Shown here: piece by piece, positions 42,024-50,369 of the stretch
How positions within the stretch are numbered: the first letter of the stretch is position 1
Layout of the letters: each line of letters begins with the position of its first letter
Source of the DNA: Acidimicrobiaceae bacterium
Lineage (GTDB): Bacteria; Actinomycetota; Acidimicrobiia; Acidimicrobiales; UBA8190
Reading direction: 5' to 3'
Length of the DNA: 64,000 bases
Assembly: GCA_003151475.1 (NCBI GenBank)
Contig: PLXQ01000077.1
Span: 1-64,000, forward strand
Translations under genes and position numbers: made by a program
Notes under the pieces: generated by a model
What the model saw: only the letters and a program-made list of their open reading frames with translations
Told to the model about the DNA's origin: nothing
The model's database searches: none

Positions 42024-43070
42024 TCAGACCGCGACGCCGTCGAGAGTGCCTTCGGCCACCACGACATTGCCACGGCCTGCCTGCTTGGCCCGGTAGCAGG
42101 CGTCGTCCGCCAGGCGCAGAAGGTCCTCCACGGTGCTCCTTGGTCCGGCCTCGGCCACGCCGGCCGAGAAACCCTGATGGGTGACGGCGCCCAGCCGGCT
42201 CAGCATGTCCACGGCGTGGGACCGGTTGGTCGAGGGCAACAACAGGACGAACTCGTCACCACCGGCGCGTGCCAGCACATCGGTGGACCGCAACGTCTCG
42301 CTCCACGCCCGGCTGACCTCGCCGAGCAGCTGGTCACCGGCCTGGTGTCCGAAGGCGTCGTTGACCTCCTTGAAGTGATCGAGGTCCATGACCACCACAC
42401 ACAGCGGATGCTCGAGTCGGGCGCAGCGGTGCAGCTCCCGGGCCAAGATGGGCTCGAAGGCCCGTCGGTTTACGAGGCCGGTCAGAGGATCGGTGGTGGC
42501 GGCAACCTTGAGCGCCTGCTGCAGGACGTGCACGACGACCCCCACCGTCACCGTCGTGCCCACCACGACGGCCCAGCCGGCGGAGGCGCCGACCACGCCG
42601 GAGGTGAGCAACACCGCTCCCGACGTCGCCGCCTGGGCCACCAAGTAGATGGCGAAGGCGCGGGTCGAATAGAACGACGCGGTGAAGATGGTGGGGAGCA
42701 CGTACAGCCCGGCGATGCCGTCGACCACGGGGCTGTGATGCGCACACAGGACGGCGGCGCTCACGGCCAGCAGGGCCAGCAGCGACAGGAAGTAGTTCGC
42801 CCGCTGGCCGATACGCTCGCCCTGCCAGAAATTCCCGATAGCCACCACGCCGGCGCCGGCCGCGATAATCGACAGACCGGCGACGTTCTCGCCACGGCCG
42901 TGGGGCAGAAGGATGAGGAGCTCGCCGCTCACGCACCCGATGCCCCACAATAGGGCGGAGAATTTCGACATCTGTTTGGCCGAGATCACCGTCCCCACCG
43001 CTTCGGGACGCGCCGACGCCCCCTTCGTCCGGCGGGGCCGGGACTCGAGGGCGGGTGGGGTCTCGGCCAT
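42024..43070 (-). CDS. Membrane diguanylate cyclase (GGDEF)
   Basis: A 348-aa c-di-GMP synthase. Residues about 35-180 form five or six membrane helices (FSALLWGIGCVSGELLILL ... VVVGTTVTVGVVVHVL). The GGDEF domain begins TTDPLTGLVNRRAFEPIL, has VVMDLDHFKEVNDAFGHQAG and ARAGGDEFVLLLPS (GGDEF 270-274). RxxD (RSTD) sits five residues before, so the I-site is present. The enzyme lacks a separate sensor domain. GATACATAGGAG just before ATG 43070 could be a -10 or ribosome site; it ends 12 nt before the next gene downstream, so they may be cotranscribed. Confidence 0.93.
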   Translation of the reverse strand: MAETPPALESRPRRTKGASARPEAVGTVISAKQMSKFSALLWGIGCVSGELLILLPHGRGENVAGLSIIAAGAGVVAIGNFWQGERIGQRANYFLSLLALLAVSAAVLCAHHSPVVDGIAGLYVLPTIFTASFYSTRAFAIYLVAQAATSGAVLLTSGVVGASAGWAVVVGTTVTVGVVVHVLQQALKVAATTDPLTGLVNRRAFEPILARELHRCARLEHPLCVVVMDLDHFKEVNDAFGHQAGDQLLGEVSRAWSETLRSTDVLARAGGDEFVLLLPSTNRSHAVDMLSRLGAVTHQGFSAGVAEAGPRSTVEDLLRLADDACYRAKQAGRGNVVVAEGTLDGVAV

Positions 43071-43213
43071 CTCCTATGTATCGGCATCTGCCGCCGACGG
43101 TTGAGCGGGCAAAGATTCCGGCACGAGCCCAGCGGGCCCGAGCGGCGGCCGTCGTTCGATGGCGCCCGCGGGCTCCCGCCCGCAGCGCGGCCGGGGTGCC
43201 GTGGCGGCCCCAG

Positions 43214-43219
43214 TAACCT
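43214..43219 (+). promoter_or_regulatory. Leaderless -10 box of the EEP hydrolase gene
   Basis: TAACCT eight bases before ATG 43228, with no Shine-Dalgarno site. Confidence 0.45.
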
Positions 43220-43227
43220 CCGCCAGG

Positions 43228-44034
43228 ATGCGCGACGTGGTTGTGGCCAGCTTTAACGTCCATGGAGGGGTCGACGGCCAGGGACGCCCCTTCGACGTAG
43301 TCGAGGCCTGCCGCCAGCTCGATGCCGACCTGCTCGTCCTGCAGGAAACCTGGACGCCCGACCAGGGGGAGTCCCTGGCCCGCCACGTGGGGGACGCTCT
43401 CGGCTACCACGTCGAGGAGTTGGCCATGGCCCGGGCCCGTCTGGCATCTCCCTCCCCCACGGATGTGGTTCCACCGTCGTGGGGGCCGGTCCTGCGTGTC
43501 AGCGGCCCCTATGGGTTGCGGGTGGGGATCCCCCCACCCGGTCGGGCCCCACAGGCAGGGCAAGCCCTCGCCTCCCGACACGGCACCTGGGGAATGGCAT
43601 TTCTGTCGCGGGTCCCGCTGCTGGCGACGGCCACGCTCGATCTCGGGCAGTTGCTCCGCGACCCGGCGCGGCGCGGCGCCATCGCCGTGGACGTGGACAT
43701 CGGCGGTCGACCCCTCCGGGTGATCGGCACCCACATGTCCCATCTGAGCAACGGATCGGTCCTCCAGCTGCGCTCGCTGCACCGCCTCATCACCGATCCG
43801 GCCCGGCCGGCGGTACTCACCGGCGACATGAACCTGTGGGGACCACCGTTGTCGGCCTTGCTGCCGGGCTGGTCGCGGATCGTGCGGGGTCGGACGTGGC
43901 CGGCCTGGCGGCCGGTGGCGCAGTTGGACCACATTCTCGTCACGGCCGGGGTACGCCAGTTGGGTGCCGGTCAGGTGATGGCCGTGGCCGGATCCGACCA
44001 TCTCCCGGTGCGGGCCCGGGTGACCCTCGCCTGA
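43228..44034 (+). CDS. Endonuclease/exonuclease/phosphatase (EEP) family hydrolase
   Basis: A 268-aa Mg-dependent phosphoesterase fold. Motifs: VVVASFNVHGG (metal Asn), LLVLQETW (metal Glu), RVIGTHMSHLSNGS (His), AVLTGDMNLWG (catalytic Asp/Asn), QLDHILVT and GSDHLPVRARV (final Asp/His). No signal peptide, so probably cytoplasmic; targets could be DNA, phospholipid or inositol phosphates. ATG 43228 is the start of the conserved fold and has a -10 box eight bases upstream. Divergent from the diguanylate cyclase gene (about 157 nt apart). Confidence 0.9.
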   Translation: MRDVVVASFNVHGGVDGQGRPFDVVEACRQLDADLLVLQETWTPDQGESLARHVGDALGYHVEELAMARARLASPSPTDVVPPSWGPVLRVSGPYGLRVGIPPPGRAPQAGQALASRHGTWGMAFLSRVPLLATATLDLGQLLRDPARRGAIAVDVDIGGRPLRVIGTHMSHLSNGSVLQLRSLHRLITDPARPAVLTGDMNLWGPPLSALLPGWSRIVRGRTWPAWRPVAQLDHILVTAGVRQLGAGQVMAVAGSDHLPVRARVTLA

Positions 44035-44051
44035 CGCTCCTTCGCGGTGGC

Positions 44052-44077
44052 CGGGCCCCGGTGGGGCACCGGGCCCG
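44052..44077. terminator. Convergent terminator between EEP and sortase genes
   Basis: CGGGCCCCGGTG (44052-44063) pairs with CACCGGGCCCG (44067-44077) with one bulged C and a GGG loop, followed on the plus strand by AAAC. It lies between two convergent stop codons. Confidence 0.7.
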
Positions 44078-44108
44078 AAACTGACGTCGCGTTCCCGACC
44101 CGCCTCGG

Positions 44109-44822
44109 CTAGATCTTGCGGGTGGGGCCTTGCGGTGTGGCGCTGGCCAAGGCCGTCGCCGCGGTGGCCGAGACGAACGATGTGTAGACGACGATATTCG
44201 AGAGGTAGTGACCCGTCTGTGGATCGAACGTGCCTCCACAGGTGACGAGCTGGAGGGCGCTCACGCCGTGCGAGGCGTAGACCTGGTCGGCCGGAAACTG
44301 TGTCTTTTCGTACATGGCCACGTTGGTGACGGCGAAGGTGGCCACGGCACCGTCAGTCAGGCTCACCTGCACCAGGTCCCCGGGGTGCAAAGTGCGCAGG
44401 TTGAAGAACACCCCGGGACCCTTGAACGAATCGACGTGTCCGAGGATCACCGAGGAGCCCACTTGGCCCGGTGACGGTCCGAGCCGGAACCATCCCGGCT
44501 CCTGGTCGCCGCTGGGCACCTGCACCGTCCCGTCGAGGTTCAGGCCCAGGGTGGACAGGGGTACCGAGAGCCCGAGGACCGGGATACGCAGCGAGGTGGG
44601 CACCGAGTGGGCGACCACGGCCACCGCAGGAGCAGTGGAGCCGGGCGGTGTCGTCGAGGTGGGTGGCGCCGGTGTCTGCGCTACCGGCCCCGGTAGGGGG
44701 TGACGGTGGCCGTGGAGGCCCACCGTCACCAATCCCACGGCGACGACCACAAGGACGCCGGACACCGCCCACCAGAGCCCCGACCGGCGCGGGGCGCGGT
44801 CGGGGCCGGTGGGACTCGTCAT
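44109..44822 (-). CDS. Class F/E-like sortase
   Basis: A 237-aa membrane-anchored transpeptidase. One N-terminal membrane helix (GLWWAVSGVLVVVAVGLV), a Pro/Thr-rich linker, then the sortase barrel: IPVLGLSVPLSTLGLN, catalytic His in SSVILGHVDSFKGPG, and catalytic Cys in LQLVTCGGTFDPQTGHYLSN. In family members I recall, an Arg often stands where Leu is found in HYLSN; the catalytic Arg is thus not evident by eye. Its ATG overlaps the stop of the ice-binding protein gene (ATGA), and that protein ends in a sorting-like signal, so it is the likely dedicated substrate to be attached to the cell wall. Confidence 0.88.
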   Translation of the reverse strand: MTSPTGPDRAPRRSGLWWAVSGVLVVVAVGLVTVGLHGHRHPLPGPVAQTPAPPTSTTPPGSTAPAVAVVAHSVPTSLRIPVLGLSVPLSTLGLNLDGTVQVPSGDQEPGWFRLGPSPGQVGSSVILGHVDSFKGPGVFFNLRTLHPGDLVQVSLTDGAVATFAVTNVAMYEKTQFPADQVYASHGVSALQLVTCGGTFDPQTGHYLSNIVVYTSFVSATAATALASATPQGPTRKI

Positions 44823-45892
44823 CCATCGCCACCCGGAATGGAGCCGTCGGGGTTGTGGGTCCCCGTCAGTACCCGACGCCGGCGGAAGGCCTGGCCCATG
44901 GCTGCAGCGGCGCCCAGGAAGGCGATGCCGCCGAGAGCGACGAGGACCGGGTCAGAGGAGTGCGAGGCGCCGCCCATGCCGGTAGAGGGCGAACCGAAGG
45001 GAACGACTCCGCCACCGAGACCGCCGGCGTTGGCACCGCCGCCCAGCCCGTTACCGGTCGGAGTCTTGGCTTTGCTGCCCGTGCCCGTGCCCCCCCCGCC
45101 GCCCTGGTTGGTACCAGAAGGAGTGGCGCTGGCGGTGTTCGTCGAGGCCGTGCACGCCGATTGGCTGTTGATGGTGTTGGTGTCCAAAGTGACGGCGCCG
45201 TTGCGGGCCAGGATCCGTCCTGTCACGTTGGCTCCGGTGTTGAGTGTGGCCGACGTCAGCGCCATCACCGTGCCCACGAAGGTGGTGGCCGTTCCGAGGG
45301 TGGCCGAACTACCCACCTGCCAGTAGACGTTGCACCACTGGGCTCCGTTGATGAGCCTGACCGTGCTGCTCGACGCCGTGATCAGCGTGGACCCGGCCTG
45401 GAAGATGAAGACGGCGTTCGCGTTGTTCTGACCGTCCAGGGTCACCGTGCCGGTGAGGCTGAGTGAGGATGTTCCCTTGTAGACACCGGCCACCAGGTCC
45501 TTGCCGCCCAAATCGGGGTTCGACTCGACCGTCACGGGGGTCCGTCCCGCTGCGCTGTTGTACGCGGTGGTGAGGTCGTTCTGGGCCTGGAGGGCAACGG
45601 CGTCGGCCGCGTGTGTGGTTCCGTTCGTGACGAGGCCGGGCGGGAAGCCGGTGATCGAGCTGGCGGCGCCCGGGCTCAAGCCCACGCTCCCGTTGATGAC
45701 CGTGGCACCTGTGTTCGTGATGGCCTGACCGGCGAGGACGGAGAAGGGTGCCGCCGTCCCCAATCCCACAGGAGGCTGTGCCGCCGAGGCCGTCGGAACG
45801 CCGACGATCCCTCCCAGAAGAACCATGGCGGCGGTGGTCGCCACCGCCGTGACCGCCGTTGACCCCCGGCGCAGAGGACGACGCGTGAACAT
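44819..45892 (-). CDS. Ice-binding-like (DUF3494) surface protein with sorting signal
   Basis: A 357-aa exported protein. ATG 45892 has AAGGAGTCGGTT before it; a signal peptide ends around TASAA. Residues about 40-240 form a DUF3494 domain: GTAAPFSVLAGQAITNTGAT, INGSVGLSPG, QAQNDLTTAYNSAAGRTP, GGKDLVAGVYKGTSSLSLTG, VFIFQAGSTLITASS and VYWQVGSSATLG, the beta-helical fold of many bacterial ice-binding proteins and adhesins. A Gly/Thr-rich wall-spanning region leads to SPSTG (in place of LPxTG), a membrane helix (VLVALGGIAFLGAAAAMG) and RRRR, a cell-wall sorting signal. It is made with the sortase by ATGA coupling. Role: ice binding or surface adhesion; DUF3494 is not proof of ice activity. Confidence 0.88.
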   Translation of the reverse strand: MFTRRPLRRGSTAVTAVATTAAMVLLGGIVGVPTASAAQPPVGLGTAAPFSVLAGQAITNTGATVINGSVGLSPGAASSITGFPPGLVTNGTTHAADAVALQAQNDLTTAYNSAAGRTPVTVESNPDLGGKDLVAGVYKGTSSLSLTGTVTLDGQNNANAVFIFQAGSTLITASSSTVRLINGAQWCNVYWQVGSSATLGTATTFVGTVMALTSATLNTGANVTGRILARNGAVTLDTNTINSQSACTASTNTASATPSGTNQGGGGGTGTGSKAKTPTGNGLGGGANAGGLGGGVVPFGSPSTGMGGASHSSDPVLVALGGIAFLGAAAAMGQAFRRRRVLTGTHNPDGSIPGGDG

Positions 45893-45983
45893 AACCGACT
45901 CCTTCGATGAGGCCCCGATACCGGGCCGTCGTCGACGGCTCATTTCCTGGGGGTACCCCCACCATCGGCCGGAAAGGTAAAAC

Positions 45984-46017
45984 TAGCAATCTATTTCTAG
46001 ACAACGTTTGCTACTCT
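45984..46017. promoter_or_regulatory. Inverted repeat and -10 box in the wHTH/ice-binding divergent promoter
   Basis: TAGCAA (45984-45989) and TTGCTA (46008-46013) are perfect inverted 6-mers 18 bp apart, unusually A/T-rich for this genome. TACTCT (46012-46017) is seven bases before GTG 46025 and overlaps the right half-site, so binding by the small regulator would block its own promoter and probably that of the ice-binding/sortase operon, whose start is about 95 nt to the left. Confidence 0.5.
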
Positions 46018-46024
46018 TCTAAAG

Positions 46025-46366
46025 GTGACTAATTGGAGCTTCCTGACCAACCATGGTCGGGCCCTGCTGTGCATCGCCCGCGACCCCGAGGTGAGGTTGC
46101 GGGAGATCGCCACCACCCTCGCCATCTCCGAACGCCGGGCCTATGCCATCGTCAGCGATCTCACCGATGGCGGCTACGTGGTGAAGAACAAGGAGGGCCG
46201 TCGCAATCGGTATGTGATCCAGTCCCACCTGCCGCTTCCGGAGTTCACCGGGCGTGACCAGGCCATTGGTGTTGTCCTGGACCTGCTGGCCGCTCCCGAG
46301 GAACGGCGCCGGTTCACACGACGTGCCGGAGATTCAGACGTCGCGGGCCCCGCCTTGACGGGCTGA
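46025..46366 (+). CDS. Small winged-helix transcriptional regulator
   Basis: A 113-aa regulator: FLTNHGRALLCIARDPEVRL, then the helix-turn-helix LREIATTLAISERRAYAIVS and the wing DLTDGGYVVKNKEGRRNRYVI, as in ArsR/MarR-like proteins. The C-terminal ~40 residues (GRDQAIGVVLDLLAAPEERR) probably dimerise. No metal-binding Cys. GTG 46025 lacks a ribosome site but sits seven bases from a -10 box. Divergent from the ice-binding/sortase operon, which it probably regulates; the signal is unknown. Confidence 0.85.
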   Translation: MTNWSFLTNHGRALLCIARDPEVRLREIATTLAISERRAYAIVSDLTDGGYVVKNKEGRRNRYVIQSHLPLPEFTGRDQAIGVVLDLLAAPEERRRFTRRAGDSDVAGPALTG

Positions 46367-46435
46367 CTTGGTTGACCCAGAATACTCGGAGCCAGATATT
46401 CGCAATTTGCTCCGATCGAGATGAGGACTCAGGCG

Positions 46436-47179
46436 ATGGCCCGTCGCAAGATCTCCAATCCGCTGGCTCTGGCTGTTCTGGCCTGCCTCTACGAGCGCCC
46501 GATGCACCCCTACGAGATCGCCACCACGCTGCGGACCCGGAACAAAGACGAGAGCATCAAACTCAATTACGGGTCGCTTTACTCCGTCGTCGATGCCCTC
46601 CATAGGGGGGGTCTCATCGAGACCCAGGAGACGACCCGGGAGGGCCGGCGACCCGAGCGGACCGTTTATCGTGTGACCGACGACGGCATTCACGAGTTGC
46701 TCGACTGGCTCGGGGAGCTCCTCAGCACGCCGGTGAAGGAGTACGCCCAATTCGAGGCCGGTCTCTCCTTCCTCCCGGTGGTGTCGCCGACCGAAGCCGC
46801 CGCCCTGCTCCGCGCCCGGGTGACCCGGCTCGACATGGAGCTCACGGGACGCCGATCGGTCCACTCCCGCCTCGACGAGCACATACCCCGGCTGTTCAGT
46901 GTGGAATACGAGTACAAGACGATGCTCCTCGATGCCGAGCTGACATGGTTGCGCACCCTCGTCGACGACATCGAGTCGGGAGCGCTCGGTGGAAGTGACA
47001 TCTGGGCGGGATTCCACTCTGAGGGCGGCTTCGTGGCAAACAGCGGGAGCGAGAGCGGCTGCGAGATCGAAACCCGCAGCGCCAGCGACAGCCCGGGCGC
47101 CAGCGACAGCCCGGGCGACCATATGACGATTCAGGCCAACGGACAGCGCCACGAACAACCGAAAGGACATAGGTCATGA
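46436..47179 (+). CDS. PadR-family regulator of the DrrAB operon
   Basis: A 247-aa PadR-type repressor: ISNPLALAVLACLYERPMHP, YEIATTLRTRNKDESIKLNY, GSLYSVVDALHRGGLIETQE and GRRPERTVYRVTDDGI (winged helix), then a C-terminal helical Vir-like domain (ELLDWLGELLSTPVKEYAQF). The last ~40 residues are Ser/Gly-rich with a perfect duplicated stretch (SASDSPGASDSPG). Its stop overlaps the DrrA start (ATGA). PadR repressors typically release DNA when they bind the drugs exported by such pumps. ATG 46436 is used; an upstream start at 46421 is possible. Confidence 0.92.
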   Translation: MARRKISNPLALAVLACLYERPMHPYEIATTLRTRNKDESIKLNYGSLYSVVDALHRGGLIETQETTREGRRPERTVYRVTDDGIHELLDWLGELLSTPVKEYAQFEAGLSFLPVVSPTEAAALLRARVTRLDMELTGRRSVHSRLDEHIPRLFSVEYEYKTMLLDAELTWLRTLVDDIESGALGGSDIWAGFHSEGGFVANSGSESGCEIETRSASDSPGASDSPGDHMTIQANGQRHEQPKGHRS

Positions 47180-48204
47180 CCCATGCCATCGAGGCCGAGA
47201 ACCTCGAGAAGACTTTCGGAGGCACCGTGCGCGCGCTCGACGGTGTGAGTTTCGCCGTTGAAGAGGGGACGGTTTTCGGACTCCTCGGCCCGAACGGGGC
47301 GGGGAAGACCACCGCCGTCCGGGTGCTCACGACCATCGTGCGGCCCGATGCCGGAGCGGCGCGCGTGCTCGGGCACGACGTGGTGGCGGAGGCGGGCCGG
47401 GTCCGGTCCCTCATCGGGTTGGCCGGACAGTACGCGGCGGTCGACGAAAACCTCACCGGTCGTGAGAACATCTTCATGGTGGGCCGGCTCAACCATCTGG
47501 CGCGCGACGTGGCGACGAAACGCTCCGGCGAGCTTCTCGAGAGGTTCGGACTCGCCGATGCGGGGGACAGGACCCTCAAGACCTACTCCGGCGGTATGCG
47601 CCGGCGCCTGGACCTCGCCGCAGCGCTGGTGGCGCGTCCCGCCGTTCTGTTCTTAGACGAACCCACCACCGGCCTCGACCTCCGCAGTCGCAACGACCTG
47701 TGGGAGATGATCGAGGGTCTGGTGGACGGCGGCACCACCGTTCTTCTCACCACTCAGTACCTGGAGGAAGCAGACCGACTGGCCCACCGCGTGGCCGTGG
47801 TGGACCACGGCCACGTCATCGCCGAAGGAACGCCCGAGCGATTGAAGGCCGATCTCGGCGCCACCGTCCTGGCCGTGGGACTGAGCGACCCGTCCACCGC
47901 CGCCCGCGCGGCCGAGATCCTGGACAAGGTGGGGACGAAGTCCCCGAGCATCGACGGAGTGTCGATCGAGCTGCCGGTCGACGACGGGCCGCGCTCCGCC
48001 ATGGAGGCCCTGCGGCTGCTCGACACCCAAGGGGTGATCCCCACCACCTTCGTCTTACGCGAACCGAGCCTGGACGACGTCTTCCTGGCTCTCACCGGGA
48101 AACGCACCGAGACCGACGATGAAGATGCCGATCCGTCGGCGGCGGACGGTAGCCGCGGCCGTAAGGGCGCCCGCGCCGGCGCAACCACAGGAGGGCCGCG
48201 ATGA
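47176..48204 (+). CDS. Drug-type ABC transporter ATPase (DrrA family)
   Basis: A 342-aa ATPase. Walker A GLLGPNGAGKTTAVR, Q-loop region AGQYAAVDENLTGREN, signature YSGGMRRRLDLAAAL, Walker B VLFLDEPTTGLDLRSRND and the H-loop TTQYLEEADRLAHR. The C-terminal ~90 residues are the DrrA-type extension (VDDGPRSAMEALRLLDTQGV, EPSLDDVFLALTG). It energises export with the permease encoded next, whose ATG overlaps its stop. Substrate probably hydrophobic drugs or lipids. Confidence 0.95.
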   Translation: MTHAIEAENLEKTFGGTVRALDGVSFAVEEGTVFGLLGPNGAGKTTAVRVLTTIVRPDAGAARVLGHDVVAEAGRVRSLIGLAGQYAAVDENLTGRENIFMVGRLNHLARDVATKRSGELLERFGLADAGDRTLKTYSGGMRRRLDLAAALVARPAVLFLDEPTTGLDLRSRNDLWEMIEGLVDGGTTVLLTTQYLEEADRLAHRVAVVDHGHVIAEGTPERLKADLGATVLAVGLSDPSTAARAAEILDKVGTKSPSIDGVSIELPVDDGPRSAMEALRLLDTQGVIPTTFVLREPSLDDVFLALTGKRTETDDEDADPSAADGSRGRKGARAGATTGGPR

Positions 48205-49040
48205 CGACCACGGCGACAACGACAGAGATCACGACCGTGTCGGAGGGGGCCCCGTCCCCAACCGATGGCGGCACCCGGATCGGCTGGGCTGTGGCCGACA
48301 CGTTGACGGTGACGTGGCGCAACCTGATCGCCTACACGCGCATTCCCGAGTTTCTCTTCTTCTCCACGGTGCAGCCGATCATGTTCGTGCTGTTGTTCCG
48401 CTACGTCTTCGGGGGTGCCATCCATGCACCGGGCGGCGGGCCGTACGTGGACTACCTGATGGCGGGAATCTTCGTCCAGAGCGTTGCCTTCGGGAGCATC
48501 AGCACGGCGGTGGGACTGGCCGAGGACCTGCAGAAGGGGCTCCTCGAACGCTTCCGGGCCCTCCCCATGGCGCGCGTCGCCGTCCTGGCGGGCCGCACCA
48601 CGGCCGACCTGGTGCGTAACGTCTTCGTGGTGGGCATCATCACCGGCGTCGGGTACGCCGTGGGCTTCCGCATCGGCGCCGGTGTGCCGGCCTTTGTACT
48701 CAGCCTCGTGCTCGTTCTGCTGTTCGCCTACGCCATGTCGTGGGGATTCGCCGTCATCGGCCTGTCCGCTCCCAACAGCGAGACGGCACAGGTGATGGCC
48801 TTTCCCGTTCTCTTCCCCCTGGTGTTCGCCTCACCGGCATTCGTCCCCGTGAACAGCATGCCCGGCTGGTTGCAGGCTTTTGCCGTGCATCAGCCGGTGG
48901 GCGTCATCATCATCGCCACCCGCGCCTTGGAGAATGGCGGCCCCACGGCCGGTCCTGTCGTACAGGCCCTCGTGTGGTGCGCCGGGCTTCTCGTGGTGTT
49001 CGTGCCGTTCGCCATTCGGCAGTACCGCCGCCGGGCTTGA
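48201..49040 (+). CDS. ABC-2 type permease (DrrB family)
   Basis: A 279-aa membrane permease with six hydrophobic segments (TRIPEFLFFSTVQPIMFVLL ... VPAFVLSLVLVLLFAYAMSW ... VQALVWCAGLLVVFVPFAI). The cytoplasmic coupling region has AEDLQKGLLERFRALPMAR, and PNSETAQVMAFPVLFPLVFA is typical of DrrB. Forms a pump with the preceding ATPase. The operon padR-drrA-drrB has 4-nt overlaps at both junctions. Confidence 0.95.
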   Translation: MTTTATTTEITTVSEGAPSPTDGGTRIGWAVADTLTVTWRNLIAYTRIPEFLFFSTVQPIMFVLLFRYVFGGAIHAPGGGPYVDYLMAGIFVQSVAFGSISTAVGLAEDLQKGLLERFRALPMARVAVLAGRTTADLVRNVFVVGIITGVGYAVGFRIGAGVPAFVLSLVLVLLFAYAMSWGFAVIGLSAPNSETAQVMAFPVLFPLVFASPAFVPVNSMPGWLQAFAVHQPVGVIIIATRALENGGPTAGPVVQALVWCAGLLVVFVPFAIRQYRRRA

Positions 49041-49062
49041 CCGCCGCCGCCGGCGGGTCCGT

Positions 49063-50229
49063 TCAGGTGAGGAAGGTCCCGCTCGGAGTGGGCGAGATCG
49101 GACCCGAGCCGGCGCCCACTTGCGCCCAGGGAATGGCCCCGGCCGGTGCCGTGAAGTGGACAGGTTCGCCCCACTTGGTGAACGAGATGGTGGCCGTGCT
49201 CTGTTGGCGGCTGACCGTGCCCCGTTCGGTGTAGCGGACCGGAAGGTGCGGTGTCGAAGCCCGCACCTCCAGTGTGGCGGTCCCCTTGGGCGTGGGTGTC
49301 GCTCCCGTGCCGGGAATCTTCACGGGAGCGATGGCGCCGGTGACGGTCTCGACCCTTCGACCGTCCAGTGTTGAAGGCGCCAATTGGTTCCGGGGAACGA
49401 TGGTGACGTTGTCGGCGATGGCGGCGGGAGCCGTGACGGCGGCGTACACCGTGGCGTATGGAGCGTCGCTGCGGGCCAGAGAGATCCACTGCCCGGCGTG
49501 CGTCGCCGCGTCCGATGCCGAGAAGTCGAGGTTGCCGACAAGCGCCGATGCGTTGCCCTTCAGATAGCAGGCTGTACCGATCACCAAGACGGTGAACTTC
49601 TGGGTCCCGCTCGTGATCAGCTGTCGACCGCTGTTGGGCCCGGCGTCGCCCACGGTTCGGGACGAACCGCCGTTCTTCCCGGACAGCGACGACGAGGCGA
49701 CGTAGTGGAAGGAATCAACCCGTCCGGCCGCCTGCAGCGCCGCTTGCAGAAGTTGACGGGCCGCCGGTGACGTCACCGTGCTCGGTGGGGAAGAGACCGT
49801 GGTCCCCGAGCCGGTGAACGTGGCCACCCCGCCGCCCACCAGAGCCAGCACCACGATGATGGCCACGATTGTCGCCAGGACCCGTCGGCGCTTTCGGGGA
49901 GCCACCTTCTGGGGGGCACCGTTCGCCAGCCCGAGGGAACCGACAACGGGTGAAACGGGGGGCGGACCGAACGGCGAAGACGCAGACGGCGGGGGGAAAG
50001 AAGCGGGAACCCAGGGGGCCGGGGCCTGGTAATTCGCAGCGGCGTCGGGCGCGGCCGTGTACCCCGGCGGAGCAGAGGGTGCGACAGGGGGTGCAGAGGC
50101 CTCCGGGGGCGCCGACGCCGGGAGCGGAGATCCCAAGGGAGGGGGGGGTGGTGGCGCGAAGGGAGAAACGGGTTCGTCGCGGTCGCCCGGATATCCGCCG
50201 TTGTGGCCTTGTCGGTCTTCGTCCGGCAC
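49063..50229 (-). CDS. Pro-rich single-pass membrane protein with LprG-like exterior
   Basis: A 388-aa protein. Residues 1-110 are Pro/Ala-rich cytoplasmic sequence (PFAPPPPPPLGSPLPASAPP), followed by RKRRR and one membrane helix (VLATIVAIIVVLALVGGGVA, about 115-135). The exterior (about 150-388) has LLQAALQAAGRVDSFHYVAS, FTVLVIGTACYLKGNASAL and VTGAIAPVKIPGT, resembling the LppX/LprG-type lipid-binding barrel of actinobacteria. Possibly a lipid carrier or cell-envelope sensor. GTG 50229 sits seven bases after a -10 box. Confidence 0.7.
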   Translation of the reverse strand: MPDEDRQGHNGGYPGDRDEPVSPFAPPPPPPLGSPLPASAPPEASAPPVAPSAPPGYTAAPDAAANYQAPAPWVPASFPPPSASSPFGPPPVSPVVGSLGLANGAPQKVAPRKRRRVLATIVAIIVVLALVGGGVATFTGSGTTVSSPPSTVTSPAARQLLQAALQAAGRVDSFHYVASSSLSGKNGGSSRTVGDAGPNSGRQLITSGTQKFTVLVIGTACYLKGNASALVGNLDFSASDAATHAGQWISLARSDAPYATVYAAVTAPAAIADNVTIVPRNQLAPSTLDGRRVETVTGAIAPVKIPGTGATPTPKGTATLEVRASTPHLPVRYTERGTVSRQQSTATISFTKWGEPVHFTAPAGAIPWAQVGAGSGPISPTPSGTFLT

Positions 50230-50236
50230 TGCTGTC

Positions 50237-50242
50237 AGCCTA
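50237..50242 (-). promoter_or_regulatory. Leaderless -10 box of the Pro-rich membrane protein gene
   Basis: TAGGCT (minus), seven bases before GTG 50229. Confidence 0.45.
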
Positions 50243-50304
50243 CGCCTGGCGTCATTGCTCGATGACCAGCCCCGGGATGAGCGAATGTCCGCAGGGAGAC
50301 GTCG

Positions 50305-50326
50305 GTGTCGGACACGATTCCGACAC
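50305..50326 (-). terminator. Hairpin downstream of the methyltransferase gene
   Basis: Perfect 7-bp repeat GTGTCGG / CCGACAC with an 8-nt loop, 44 nt beyond the stop of the minus-strand methyltransferase gene. Confidence 0.5.
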
Positions 50327-50369
50327 TACGAGACAAGGACTCTCCCCGGAGCGCGGGGAGCCCAAGAAC

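Noticed and set aside
47082-47117. Duplicated 18-nt unit in the padR gene as a regulatory repeat
   Set aside because: It is in frame inside the Ser/Gly-rich C-terminal tail of PadR and most likely just a low-complexity expansion.
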